Assembly: GCF_000209165.1 (NCBI RefSeq)
Contig: NC_009068.1
Span: forward strand, 868,001 to 932,000
Reading direction: 5' to 3'
From: Scheffersomyces stipitis CBS 6054
Taxonomy: Eukaryota > Ascomycota > Pichiomycetes > Serinales > Debaryomycetaceae
Length of the DNA: 64,000 bases
This document shows, in pieces, positions 38,636 to 47,679 of this stretch (its first letter is position 1; each line of letters begins with the position of its first letter). The notes beneath the pieces were generated by a model. The model was given only the letters and a program-made list of their open reading frames with translations, did no database searches and was not told the DNA's origin. The translations under genes were made by a program, and so were the position numbers.

Positions 38636-39823
38636 ATGGCAGATGACGACGTGCTAGTGGCTTCGTTCGAGCCTTCGGATGCTAAAAGACTAACCAACTC
38701 CACCAACACCAATTTGCTTGTGGAGTCTCCCATTTTGGCATCCGCGTTATCGAACATATTCCCCTACTTACTACTTCTTGACAATGTGTTGGAGGTGATC
38801 ACATGGACCAATGACGATCCGTACCAGAACTTTTTGTTCATTGTGATTTATTCCTGGCTAGTCATGTATTGGCATTCCATCAGCTATATTATTTTGCCCA
38901 TAATTATGTCAATAACGTTCTCGGCTCTTGTATGGTCAATCAGTTCTGTGATATATGATTCAAAATTCGACGAAAAGCCAACTATAGACGAGATCCTTCA
39001 TACTTTGCACAATATCACTATTCGCTTCGATATGCTTCTTAGACCCATGAAGCACATTCCGTTTAAGTTCAAAAACTACGTCAAATTACTCGTGATGTCG
39101 GCTCTCCTCACACCACTCCACTGGTTTATAGTGTCGTACATAGTACCTCCCCAGAAGTGTGTCTGGTTCCTGGGGGTGTTTATCTTGACTTACCACTCAC
39201 CGTGGGCATTTTCCATCAGAAGACTCTTGTGGCGTTCGGTCTACGTAAGAATTGCCGCAGTCTACTTGACTGGTTTAGATATCAAGATTACTAAGAAGTA
39301 CAACCCTGCTGACTTCCAGTCTATATCTCGTGTACAGAGTCCCACGTCTAGTGATATTGAAGAACTCAACAATGTCCCTCTACTCACGGACTTCAAGATT
39401 TTGAAGAAATCTATGGTGTCTCCTACCCAGCTTAAACAGATAATCTTGTTTGAGTTGTTAGAGAACGAAAGAAGATGGATAGGACTCGGCTGGAGTAACC
39501 TTTTGTTGCCCAACGAAAGAGCAAACTTTGTCCACGAAAAATCGTTGGCTGCGGCCCCTTCTGTAGAAAATACCAGGGATGACTATCCATTTCCAATTTT
39601 TGAAAACGATATCTACTCGTACCTGTGGGACTGGCTCGACACAGACTGGAGACTCGACAGCGACTTCAACAACAAGGGGTCCAAAGACGGCTGGGTGTAC
39701 TACGACAACAATTGGACTAACGGATCCAACAGGGATGGATTCAGTAAGTATACCAGATCAAGAAAATGGATCAGAAAAGCTATACTTTTGATAGACAAAC
39801 GGGAAACGGTTCATGACGCATAG
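38636..39823 (+). CDS. Peroxisomal membrane peroxin with dysferlin domain (PEX30/31/32 family)
   Basis: 395 residues from the ATG at 38636; the open frame extends upstream without an ATG. The N-terminal half has hydrophobic hairpins (about 50-70, 80-130, 170-215) like the reticulon-type region of these proteins. The C-terminal half is a dysferlin domain: DysFN with RRWIGLGWSNLLLPNE, and DysFC with the repeated Trp/Tyr pattern DGWVYYDNNW and SRKWIRKA. In yeasts these proteins shape ER exit sites for peroxisomes and control peroxisome number and size. The short length is nearest to Pex32 (413 residues in S. cerevisiae), but subtype is not certain. Confidence 0.85.
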   Translation: MADDDVLVASFEPSDAKRLTNSTNTNLLVESPILASALSNIFPYLLLLDNVLEVITWTNDDPYQNFLFIVIYSWLVMYWHSISYIILPIIMSITFSALVWSISSVIYDSKFDEKPTIDEILHTLHNITIRFDMLLRPMKHIPFKFKNYVKLLVMSALLTPLHWFIVSYIVPPQKCVWFLGVFILTYHSPWAFSIRRLLWRSVYVRIAAVYLTGLDIKITKKYNPADFQSISRVQSPTSSDIEELNNVPLLTDFKILKKSMVSPTQLKQIILFELLENERRWIGLGWSNLLLPNERANFVHEKSLAAAPSVENTRDDYPFPIFENDIYSYLWDWLDTDWRLDSDFNNKGSKDGWVYYDNNWTNGSNRDGFSKYTRSRKWIRKAILLIDKRETVHDA

Positions 39824-40150
39824 ATAGTTTTGAAATGTACGTTCTAAAGAGTAATATGTAGAGAGCAGAAATAGTTACATTTCGTTTTCAGAAGTAATAA
39901 TGCAGTACTGTTCATTTATTCTGATGAAAGTCAGAATGCTGTTAGAATTGAGTGTAGTAAGCTGCTCTGATTGAATCTCGCAGGTTCTACAGCAGAAGTA
40001 AAAGTTGCAGCTTCAGTGACAGATTCTCGCTAAAAAAATTCATCTGCAGCGAGAAAAGAAAGCGTGCATAGTCCACATTTAGGAGATGAAAATTTTAGAT
40101 TCCCGTTTTCTCTGTTTTCTTCTACTCTACTACTACAGCAATAGGCAAAA
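39824..40150. promoter_or_regulatory. CGR1 upstream region
   Basis: 327 bases. TGAAAATTTT at 40087-40096 is RRPE-like, which suits a ribosome-biogenesis gene. Nothing else is seen. Confidence 0.5.
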
Positions 40151-40549
40151 ATGAGTTCGTCGGCAAACTTGGAGTTCAAAGATATACCCAAAATGTACAT
40201 CGACCCTCTTGCACCCAAAGAAAAGAACGAGGGTGCCAGAGTCAACGGTAAAGATTGGAAGATGAAGAAGGATGCTTTCCGTGTGAAGACCTTGGGAGTT
40301 TCCAAGTCGTCAAAGTGGAAACAAAGGGAAGAAAAGAGACTCCAAGAAGAGCAGTTCAAGGCCAGAATCAAGGACTTGAAGGAAGAGAAAGAAAGTGCCC
40401 AGAAGGAAAGAATAGCTGAACGTAAGAGAAGACTTCAGATCAAGGAAGAAAAGGAACGTTACGAGAAGATGGCTGCTAAGATGCACGCTAAGAAGGTCGA
40501 AAGATTGAGAAAGAAGGAAAAGAGAAACAAGTTGTTGAAGGAACGTTAG
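40151..40549 (+). CDS. CGR1: rRNA-processing protein Cgr1
   Basis: Nucleolar protein for 60S maturation. 132 residues: a short N-terminal segment with DWKMKKDAFRVKTLGVSKSSKW, the conserved Cgr1 signature, followed by an almost continuous charged helix of Lys/Arg/Glu (about 55-132). Such a single alpha-helix/coiled coil is typical for the family. The gene is intact and ends with a normal TAG. Confidence 0.93.
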   Translation: MSSSANLEFKDIPKMYIDPLAPKEKNEGARVNGKDWKMKKDAFRVKTLGVSKSSKWKQREEKRLQEEQFKARIKDLKEEKESAQKERIAERKRRLQIKEEKERYEKMAAKMHAKKVERLRKKEKRNKLLKER

Positions 40550-41438
40550 AGCATTTCAGTTGGATCTCCAGCATTGATTTTTTACTGTTCATTCTAGTGA
40601 AAAAATCCACATCTCATCTCATCGCATTGCATAGCATACTTAGTTCACAAAAAACTTCAAGGTAACATTCAAAACACTTAAGGCAAGCCATCTTGTCTCA
40701 TTACTATTATTGCATCCTTCAGTTCGCTTGGTCCAACCAATAGCAGCTAGAGATCCATTCGGTTCAATATTTATTATGCCTATGATTACTATTATGTACC
40801 GGGCTTAGCTATGTGAACTTAATTGAGCAAGGATATCTCAGAACTCTACAACTGGATTTGGAGCCACTCAAAATTTTCGGGAATCTTCCCTCCACATGCC
40901 AACGTCTTACAACGTCTACAACTTGCTAGACGAAGATAGGGAGCAGTATATCCATATAGCAGGTAGTCTGACTACTACTAGACAGCAAATTTTTATTTTT
41001 TACATAGTTGTAGGTTCCTTTTTTAAATGTTGCAGTACGGATGTTTGCGCCATCGCAGCAAAGGCGTTACCCGGATATCATAGCGTGAGTATAAAAGGAC
41101 CACGAATTTCCCACATCTGAAATTTTTTCTTAGCGGGTACTAGTGAGTTTTCAACGTCCTGCACACAGTTTATCAAAATTTCTATCTATTTGTTTTGTGG
41201 GGGAACATCTAGAAGAGTTTTGTATACATTCATAGATTATCAGTTATATAGTCCATCACTATCATAGAAATCAAGAACGATAGCCAATAATACACACATC
41301 CTTCTTAAGAGAGCTTGATAAAAATTGCTTTTTTTTACTATTTATTGCAATTGGGATACATTGACTTGTCTATCTCATTATCTACTTTTATTCTTTTGAA
41401 AAAGTCTTATATTATATCATATACACGAATTTGCCATC
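40550..41438. promoter_or_regulatory. SPT15 upstream region
   Basis: 889 bases, mostly AT-rich, with T-runs near 41330. A short open frame at about 40896-41117 begins with ATG but shows no known pattern. No splice-site pair was found in front of SPT15. Confidence 0.45.
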
Positions 41439-42182
41439 ATGGATTCTTTAAAGTTGCCTACAAATCCAGCTCAAGCCAAAGCTTTTACTGCTCCAAACTC
41501 GTTGTTGTTCCCTCAAGGATTTGATGGAGAAAACAAGCCAGTAGATGGTCAGCCTCAACCTGGCTCTCAGGAAATCATTAAGAGCGAACAGACTGCGGAC
41601 ATTGTTGAACCTAAGCAAGAGGAAGATGATGGTGCTACTTCTGGTATTGTGCCAACGTTGCAGAATATTGTTGCTACCGTCAACTTGGATTGTCGTTTGG
41701 ATTTAAAAACCATCGCATTACATGCTCGTAATGCTGAATACAACCCAAAGCGTTTTGCCGCTGTTATCATGAGAATTCGTGAACCAAAGACGACGGCTTT
41801 GATTTTCGCTTCTGGTAAGATGGTTGTCACTGGTGCTAAGTCTGAAGATGATTCGAAATTGGCCTCAAGGAAGTACGCCAGAATTATTCAAAAGTTAGGT
41901 TTCAATGCTAAATTCACTGATTTCAAGATTCAGAATATCGTCGGCTCGTGTGATGTCAAATTTCCTATCAGATTGGAAGGATTGGCATTCTCACACGGAA
42001 CTTTCTCGTCGTATGAACCAGAATTATTCCCAGGGTTGATTTATAGAATGGTGAAACCAAAGATTGTCTTGTTGATCTTCGTATCAGGCAAGATTGTGTT
42101 GACTGGTGCCAAACAAAGAGAAGAGATTTATGCCGCTTTTGAATCGATTTATCCGGTATTGAGTGAATTCCGTAAGTCATGA
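41439..42182 (+). CDS. SPT15: TATA-binding protein
   Basis: General factor for RNA polymerases I, II and III. 247 residues: a variable acidic N-terminus (1-65) and the two direct repeats of the TBP saddle. Highly conserved segments are present, for example [37 protein letters not shown] and [13 protein letters not shown]. The core is essentially invariant in fungi, so the call is secure. The N-terminus is longer than the S. cerevisiae one by a few residues. Confidence 0.98.
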   Translation: MDSLKLPTNPAQAKAFTAPNSLLFPQGFDGENKPVDGQPQPGSQEIIKSEQTADIVEPKQEEDDGATSGIVPTLQNIVATVNLDCRLDLKTIALHARNAEYNPKRFAAVIMRIREPKTTALIFASGKMVVTGAKSEDDSKLASRKYARIIQKLGFNAKFTDFKIQNIVGSCDVKFPIRLEGLAFSHGTFSSYEPELFPGLIYRMVKPKIVLLIFVSGKIVLTGAKQREEIYAAFESIYPVLSEFRKS

Positions 42183-42482
42183 TTGAGTACTGGTGTTTCC
42201 ACATTTTTTGTACATTATTTTAGTTCTCAAAACCAAAGAAGGGGTGTATCATACTTAAATTGGGTCCATTTTGTTTGTCTCTTGCATATCTGTTTAATCT
42301 GCTCGTGCCCAACCGACACCCTGCACGCTTGTTTTTCCTTTTCCTTCTTTGTCGTGCAATGTCGGTTTGGTTCAGTGCATTCCAACCTTTCATCTATAGA
42401 AGTTGATTAGCATAACGTCTCTATAACAACATTCATTATAGTCTTAATCTAATATCTAGGAAAGATCTTTATTGTCTTGTAT
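42183..42482. other. Convergent 3' region SPT15 / APN2
   Basis: 300 bases, T-rich after SPT15. No gene is seen. Confidence 0.6.
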
Positions 42483-43931
42483 TTACAAACTTTTCTTCGT
42501 AGAGTTGAGAGTGAAGAATGTACTGATAGGCTTCGTTCCATCAACCTTCTTAGGTTTACGACTAACATACTTGAAGGCCAGCTTTGTACTGGAAGCTTCT
42601 GGTTTTGTTCGTTTCACTTCTGTTTCATCTGAAGCTGAATTTTGACTAGAATTTTGACTATTGTTTTCCAGAGTAGAAGTTCTCTTTCGGGAAAATAGTA
42701 GAGATATATCTCTGACTTGGGAGAGTTTATGATGGTACTTGGCTTCAAAATGAAGTTTTGCTGACTTCGATTCTTCAGGTTTATCAATTTCTAATGCTTC
42801 GAAGTCAGTGAAAACGGGACAGTGATCAGAACCAAGAATAAATGGCCAGATATCGGCATTGGAAATGTTCTTAATCATTCTGTAGCTACTGGCTAGGATA
42901 AGGTCGATTCTCGAACCAAAATTAATGGCACGTGAACTGTTCAAGGTATTCCACACTGTATACATCTGCATTCGTCTTCCTTGTAGATATCGCGTAGTGT
43001 CGTATAGAAACTGTTGCTCGTAGTCTGGATGTCGGTCTAAGGAGAGGTTATGTTGTAAAGATTGAATGGTGTACTGATTCAATAAGGCACGAGCTCGTGT
43101 TGATCTCTTGAAATTAAAACATTCATCGTAGTTTATGGTTTCAAAATCGATTCCATCTGTCTTGGGTAGAACAAGCCTCTGTTTTTGTCTATCATCGATA
43201 CCCTCAGCACTGTCAATCAAGTCCAAACTTACGTTTATATCTCCCATGACAATAACTTCCTTGCCATGTTTGTACTTCAAGTTGTAGCACCGCTTCAAGA
43301 GATTCTTCAAGAAATTAAGTCGGAAAGCTTCTCCTTCATCTTCCCCCATAGAATTGGCAGGACAATACAAGGCGAAAACCACCAAGTTGCAAGCTAGTTC
43401 TATGCAAACACATCTTCCTTCACTGTCTAGCTCTAGACCCATGACAGAATCCAAATCATCAGGATATCCTCCAATACTTTCCAGCTCGGGTAGATCCCTG
43501 TAGCAGACGTCGCCCAGTAGTCCTGAGGATAAATAACCTGTTATGCCCTCTTCAGCCTTAATAACTTGTAAGTTACGTCGCACTGCTGACGATTCTTCTT
43601 CTCTTGGAATTCGTACGAAAAGTCCAACTCCACTGTACCCTCGCTTCACCTTTGGTATAGATATAAACGATTTATAATGAGGCAAGTGGCCGATGTTTTT
43701 CACACTGGAAATATTGGAAGAAGATAACTTTAGCTCCTGAAGAGTAATTATGTCAGCCTGGAGTGAACTGAATAGAAGATCATAATCTTGGTTGAATTGT
43801 GTCCAAGGATAGTAGTTGAAAAGTGTTTTGACTCCGTTTACATTGAACGTGACATACCTAATAGTCAAATTCAGCAGCTTCAGTGCAATCTTGTCAAGTG
43901 GGTCTAGCTTCTGGAGCTGGGCCAAGTCCAT
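42483..43931 (-). CDS. APN2: AP endonuclease 2 (exonuclease III family)
   Basis: Class II AP endonuclease and 3'-phosphodiesterase in base excision repair. 482 residues with the ExoIII fold motifs in order: FNVNG (29-33), LQELKL with metal-binding E66, GDINVS, SRIDLILAS, and GSDHCPVFTDF with the catalytic His. Many eukaryotic Apn2 proteins end in a GRF zinc finger; it is absent here. The C-terminus has TKPISTFF, a degenerate PCNA-interacting motif (Thr in place of Gln), as expected for recruitment to the sliding clamp. ATG at 43931; TCACGTGA lies at 43999-44006. Confidence 0.92.
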   Translation of the reverse strand: MDLAQLQKLDPLDKIALKLLNLTIRYVTFNVNGVKTLFNYYPWTQFNQDYDLLFSSLQADIITLQELKLSSSNISSVKNIGHLPHYKSFISIPKVKRGYSGVGLFVRIPREEESSAVRRNLQVIKAEEGITGYLSSGLLGDVCYRDLPELESIGGYPDDLDSVMGLELDSEGRCVCIELACNLVVFALYCPANSMGEDEGEAFRLNFLKNLLKRCYNLKYKHGKEVIVMGDINVSLDLIDSAEGIDDRQKQRLVLPKTDGIDFETINYDECFNFKRSTRARALLNQYTIQSLQHNLSLDRHPDYEQQFLYDTTRYLQGRRMQMYTVWNTLNSSRAINFGSRIDLILASSYRMIKNISNADIWPFILGSDHCPVFTDFEALEIDKPEESKSAKLHFEAKYHHKLSQVRDISLLFSRKRTSTLENNSQNSSQNSASDETEVKRTKPEASSTKLAFKYVSRKPKKVDGTKPISTFFTLNSTKKSL

Positions 43932-45348
43932 CTTGCCGAAATGTGGAGAAACGGAAGTGAAAAAGTCGGTTCTTCACCTCAACAAGATGGTAGTAAAGTC
44001 ACGTGACTATGTTGAACTCGAAAGGTGGTAGCGCTGATATGATTGGAAGATAGAAATATGTCAATTTGGGGTGATATGGGAAGAAATGGTAAGAGGTTTT
44101 GTGGAATATTGGACGCCCGACAGAAGCGTCAGATTAAGCTGTTGTCCTGTAGAGGTTGTTTGGTCGGCGGGTCTTCTTGATGGTATATTCCTGAAAGAAT
44201 GGCCACGAATTTGATCAGACGCGTATCACAGATTTTAAGGCAGAGCCAAGCAGGAAAGTAAACATACAACAGTAGACAGCAGAAAAGGTAGAAATGCTCT
44301 GATTTGGAAAGGCAAGACGTTTAATGTATTTTGGGATGTTTATATGTGTCTTTGCTCAGATAAAGGTTTGAATGGTTAATGAAATAGGTGAACAAGTGAA
44401 CATATATGGATTGGCTACTGAAGAGTAAACAGGCTTGCACTATTCGTAAAGTCTAGATCAGCATTTAGTGGCGTAAATAAACAATGCGCTTGTGTAGCGA
44501 TTCGTATACATACCTAAAGCCAAGGAACAATCGCAGAAGGTTCGGTACGAATATTCGTGAATGAAATTTGGCTGTTTGTCACAAACAAAAAATGCACCCC
44601 TGCAAATCAAACAGACTAGCAGGATTTACGGGGAGCTTCTTGAATCACGGAAATATTGGCTTGTCTAACCTGTCAATTTATTCTGATAATATGGCAGTCT
44701 GTTGGTGTGCTGCAAAGATGCTGCCATGCTCTCATCTATTTCGGTTGCACTGTTTTCTATGCTTCACTCTTAGACCGTTTCATGAACCCTTGAAGGCTTT
44801 TACTCTTCAATAGATAGTTTTCGAATTTTTCACTAATTCAACCGGCGCAATATTCTTTTCCTTTTCATTCAACACAATGCACTAGGCATGCCTTCGACTG
44901 GATGTGCCTAGCTCTGCAGTATCTAGTCACAAAAAGCAGAAGGAGGATTCAGATCAATTTTTCACCCTTGCCAATGAAATATGTACGCGTCCGTCACGTG
45001 CCACAATACCAGGCGTTTCAGGTAGAGCCAAAGTTTTCGTTGTAGGTATTCTTTGGCACCAAGAAGAGAAGCATAACAGGGGCTTATTACTTCGCTACTT
45101 TGTTGACAATTGGGTAATTCTTCCGCTGTAGTTGAATCGTGAGATATCGTCGCTTCACTAGATACTCAACTGTTCTTGATACTTATACCTGTTTGCTGGA
45201 GACATTCTCAACGCAGAGATCATTCAAAACACGAGAACAGAAGCAGTATATAATTTTCTTAGCTGAATACAAATTGTTGGCCACCTTTGCTTATTCATCT
45301 GAACATTTTCACCATTTTCAATTTTCAGTTTGATTATTATTCATCAGT
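43932..45348. promoter_or_regulatory. Intergenic region APN2 / coiled-coil gene
   Basis: 1.4 kb between divergent genes. TCACGTGA at 43999-44006, and TCACGTGC at about 44994. A 20-codon frame at about 44200-44263 (MATNLIRRVS...) resembles a mitochondrial presequence but has no continuation or credible donor. No gene is supported. Confidence 0.45.
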
Positions 45349-47205
45349 ATGATCGATCCAGAAGCGTTCAAGAAGTTCTCCCCTTTCAAAGGCTCGCACA
45401 GCGATTCTTCGTGCAACTACAACCTCGCCAATACGACCTCTGATCTCCTCAAGTTCCAATTGCAGGAGCAGTATAGACAGAAGTTGCTGGAGCTCACCAG
45501 TGCCAACGACTCAAACACAACAGCCCTCAAGGCCCAGGATTTGCATTTGCTCAACACGGCAGTCCTTCAAGATTCGTTCAATTCGCATTTGCAATCGACT
45601 CTTGATGACGGTGTGGTTTCCATTCAGAACGACTCATCCTATTCATCTCTTAGTCTGGGAACGCCGGTAACGTCTGAAGACGAAGAATCGTTTGAAATCG
45701 AGTCTTTCATCGACAACAAAGCCAATACGCCCAATTACCTCAACTTGAAGGTTTTGATCGAAAACTCGATTTTTGACACCTCCAAGATCAACAAGGATGC
45801 GGTGCTATCGCTTTCCAGCTTAAAGCGCTTGAAACGGGCAATTGCTAGTAACCGTGAGAAACAACACTACTTGCTTGACAAGATCACGTTATCCCAACAG
45901 TTTATAGCCGACGTGGTCGTAGAAGACCTCAACTCGCCTGCGAATAACGTCAACAACGTCGATGCCAAGCTCATCGTCAAGATCTTGAAGCTGACAGGCT
46001 CGTTACAGAACCAGTTGATCGCTGTTAACTCTCATTTAGACATGTTGAACTCAAAGTTGAACAACCATAACATGGCTTGTTTGGTTTTGGGTTACGTAGA
46101 AGATGTCAAATTGTCGTCTGGAGGTAAACAGATCTATACCGAAGATGGAAATATCACAACGGCATCGTCTCCTGCAGCTTCTCCCATGAGACATACCAAC
46201 TCGACTTCGAATTCTAATAATAAACAGGATTCGTTGCTCAAGTCGTTTGATTCTATGTTGTCACATATTGTCTCAATCGCTGCGCAACGTAACATCTCAT
46301 TACCCAATCCTCCTCTTTCATCTGAGGATATGGATCTCAGAACGAAATGGGCTCAGGATTGCATCGATAAGATTCTCAATAACAACCAGACAGAAGTAGA
46401 CGAGCTGATGGCATCACAAGGTGGATATCTCAGTAATTACAACAATACCAACAACAATAATACCACTAACAATTACACTAATAATATCTCCAATGGTCCT
46501 ACGCCTTTAAGTTCGCCTACTAAGTACCAATCGTATCTCAACGACACTTCTTTCTATTCTAATGCCTCCGCTTCTCCGGCCAAGGGTTCAAATGACAAGA
46601 TGATCCAGGAATACAAGACAGCACTCAATGACTTGCGTTTCTCCTACCAATATTTGAACAAGGAGTATGAGCTCTCGAGGGATAGCTCACAGAAGTTGAT
46701 CCAGGAGTATAGAAAGAAGATCAGCCAGTTGGAAAAGGACCACGCCAAAATACCTCTGTCTGTATCCTCTTCAGATTTGAATCTGAACCATGATACTCTT
46801 TCCAGTAAAGACAAGGAAATCGCCAAGTTGAGAAAGGAATTGAGTGCCATGAAGGTAGAACAACTCGGAATGAAAAACAACAATGCTTCATCATATTCGT
46901 TGTTGAATGCTTCGCCCAGATTGTCCAGTGAAGGTGTCAACCTCCATACTTCTGTTTCTCCCATAACTGGTGAACTGTTGCATATTCCACATGATAGTAT
47001 CAATATAGATGATGATGACGAGAACTTGTTGTCTGCTAGACCGATCTCTGGCATTCCTTCGAACAGCACAAGCAACGCGATCTTAAGAAAAGAGTTCAAG
47101 AAGATCGTCAATGACATCCAAGACCAATACGAGGTTGAGTTGGGCGAAGAAAGATACAAGAGACGACTTTTGCAAGAGGAGTTGGTACAATTGAAAAAAC
47201 AGTAA
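45349..47205 (+). CDS. Unknown coiled-coil protein, possibly Uds1-domain
   Basis: 618 residues, family not firmly recognised. The N-terminus (1-130) is polar with an acidic Ser-rich patch. Residues about 130-260 (LKVLIENSIFDTSKINKD, LKRLKRAIASNREKQHYLLDKITLSQQ, then a second helix) have the pattern of the fungal Uds1 domain (up-regulated during septation), a weak personal match. An Asn/Thr tract (about 363-380) and Ser/Pro stretches separate this from coiled-coil helices at about 415-470, 490-515 and 575-618. The layout suggests a structural or polarity/septation scaffold. Many CTG codons lie in loops. No signal peptide or membrane span. Confidence 0.7.
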   Translation: MIDPEAFKKFSPFKGSHSDSSCNYNLANTTSDLLKFQLQEQYRQKLLELTSANDSNTTALKAQDLHLLNTAVLQDSFNSHLQSTLDDGVVSIQNDSSYSSLSLGTPVTSEDEESFEIESFIDNKANTPNYLNLKVLIENSIFDTSKINKDAVLSLSSLKRLKRAIASNREKQHYLLDKITLSQQFIADVVVEDLNSPANNVNNVDAKLIVKILKLTGSLQNQLIAVNSHLDMLNSKLNNHNMACLVLGYVEDVKLSSGGKQIYTEDGNITTASSPAASPMRHTNSTSNSNNKQDSLLKSFDSMLSHIVSIAAQRNISLPNPPLSSEDMDLRTKWAQDCIDKILNNNQTEVDELMASQGGYLSNYNNTNNNNTTNNYTNNISNGPTPLSSPTKYQSYLNDTSFYSNASASPAKGSNDKMIQEYKTALNDLRFSYQYLNKEYELSRDSSQKLIQEYRKKISQLEKDHAKIPLSVSSSDLNLNHDTLSSKDKEIAKLRKELSAMKVEQLGMKNNNASSYSLLNASPRLSSEGVNLHTSVSPITGELLHIPHDSINIDDDDENLLSARPISGIPSNSTSNAILRKEFKKIVNDIQDQYEVELGEERYKRRLLQEELVQLKKQ

Positions 47206-47679
47206 TTTGATGTTCTCTTACTGCTTCCTAATATCGATTGATATTAAAACCAATTAACATTTCTCACGACAAGCTTAATATTGCTTGAACATTACTTGAA
47301 TGTTACTTGAGGTGACTATCATTATCAAGTCGTCTGAGGGGCGATCTAATTTAGTTTCTTCTTTGTATTTATACTTCATAGACTTTTCGTATTAATATAC
47401 TCCACTACAATTAATTGTACCACATTTTGCAATTTGCAACTGTTGCTGAAAAATACTGTATGGAGGAATTCAAAAAACGCGTGTAGGGTCCACATTGAAT
47501 AGAGGACTGATGATTTACTCTCTTAGAACACCAACTGGGTGCATTGGAAAAAGAAGTGGTTGTATTTTAAACTGAAAGGTGTATTTTCATACAATTTCTG
47601 TTTGTTCTGGTCTAGTCTGTATTGAAATCGCACATCTAGAAGCGAAGTTGGTATATATCCATTCTTAGCTTTATTAGCT
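47206..47679. promoter_or_regulatory. Upstream region of the SCC4-like gene
   Basis: 474 AT-rich bases between tandem plus-strand genes; short repeats TTGAACATTACTTGAATGTTACTTGA at about 47283-47308. No gene is seen. Confidence 0.5.

Noticed and set aside
44200..44263. 20-codon frame resembling a mitochondrial presequence
   Set aside because: Ends at a stop with no credible donor or following exon.
44590..44597. TGCACCCC as an iron box, also a TGCACCC near 62306
   Set aside because: No iron gene is adjacent; short motif, expected by chance.
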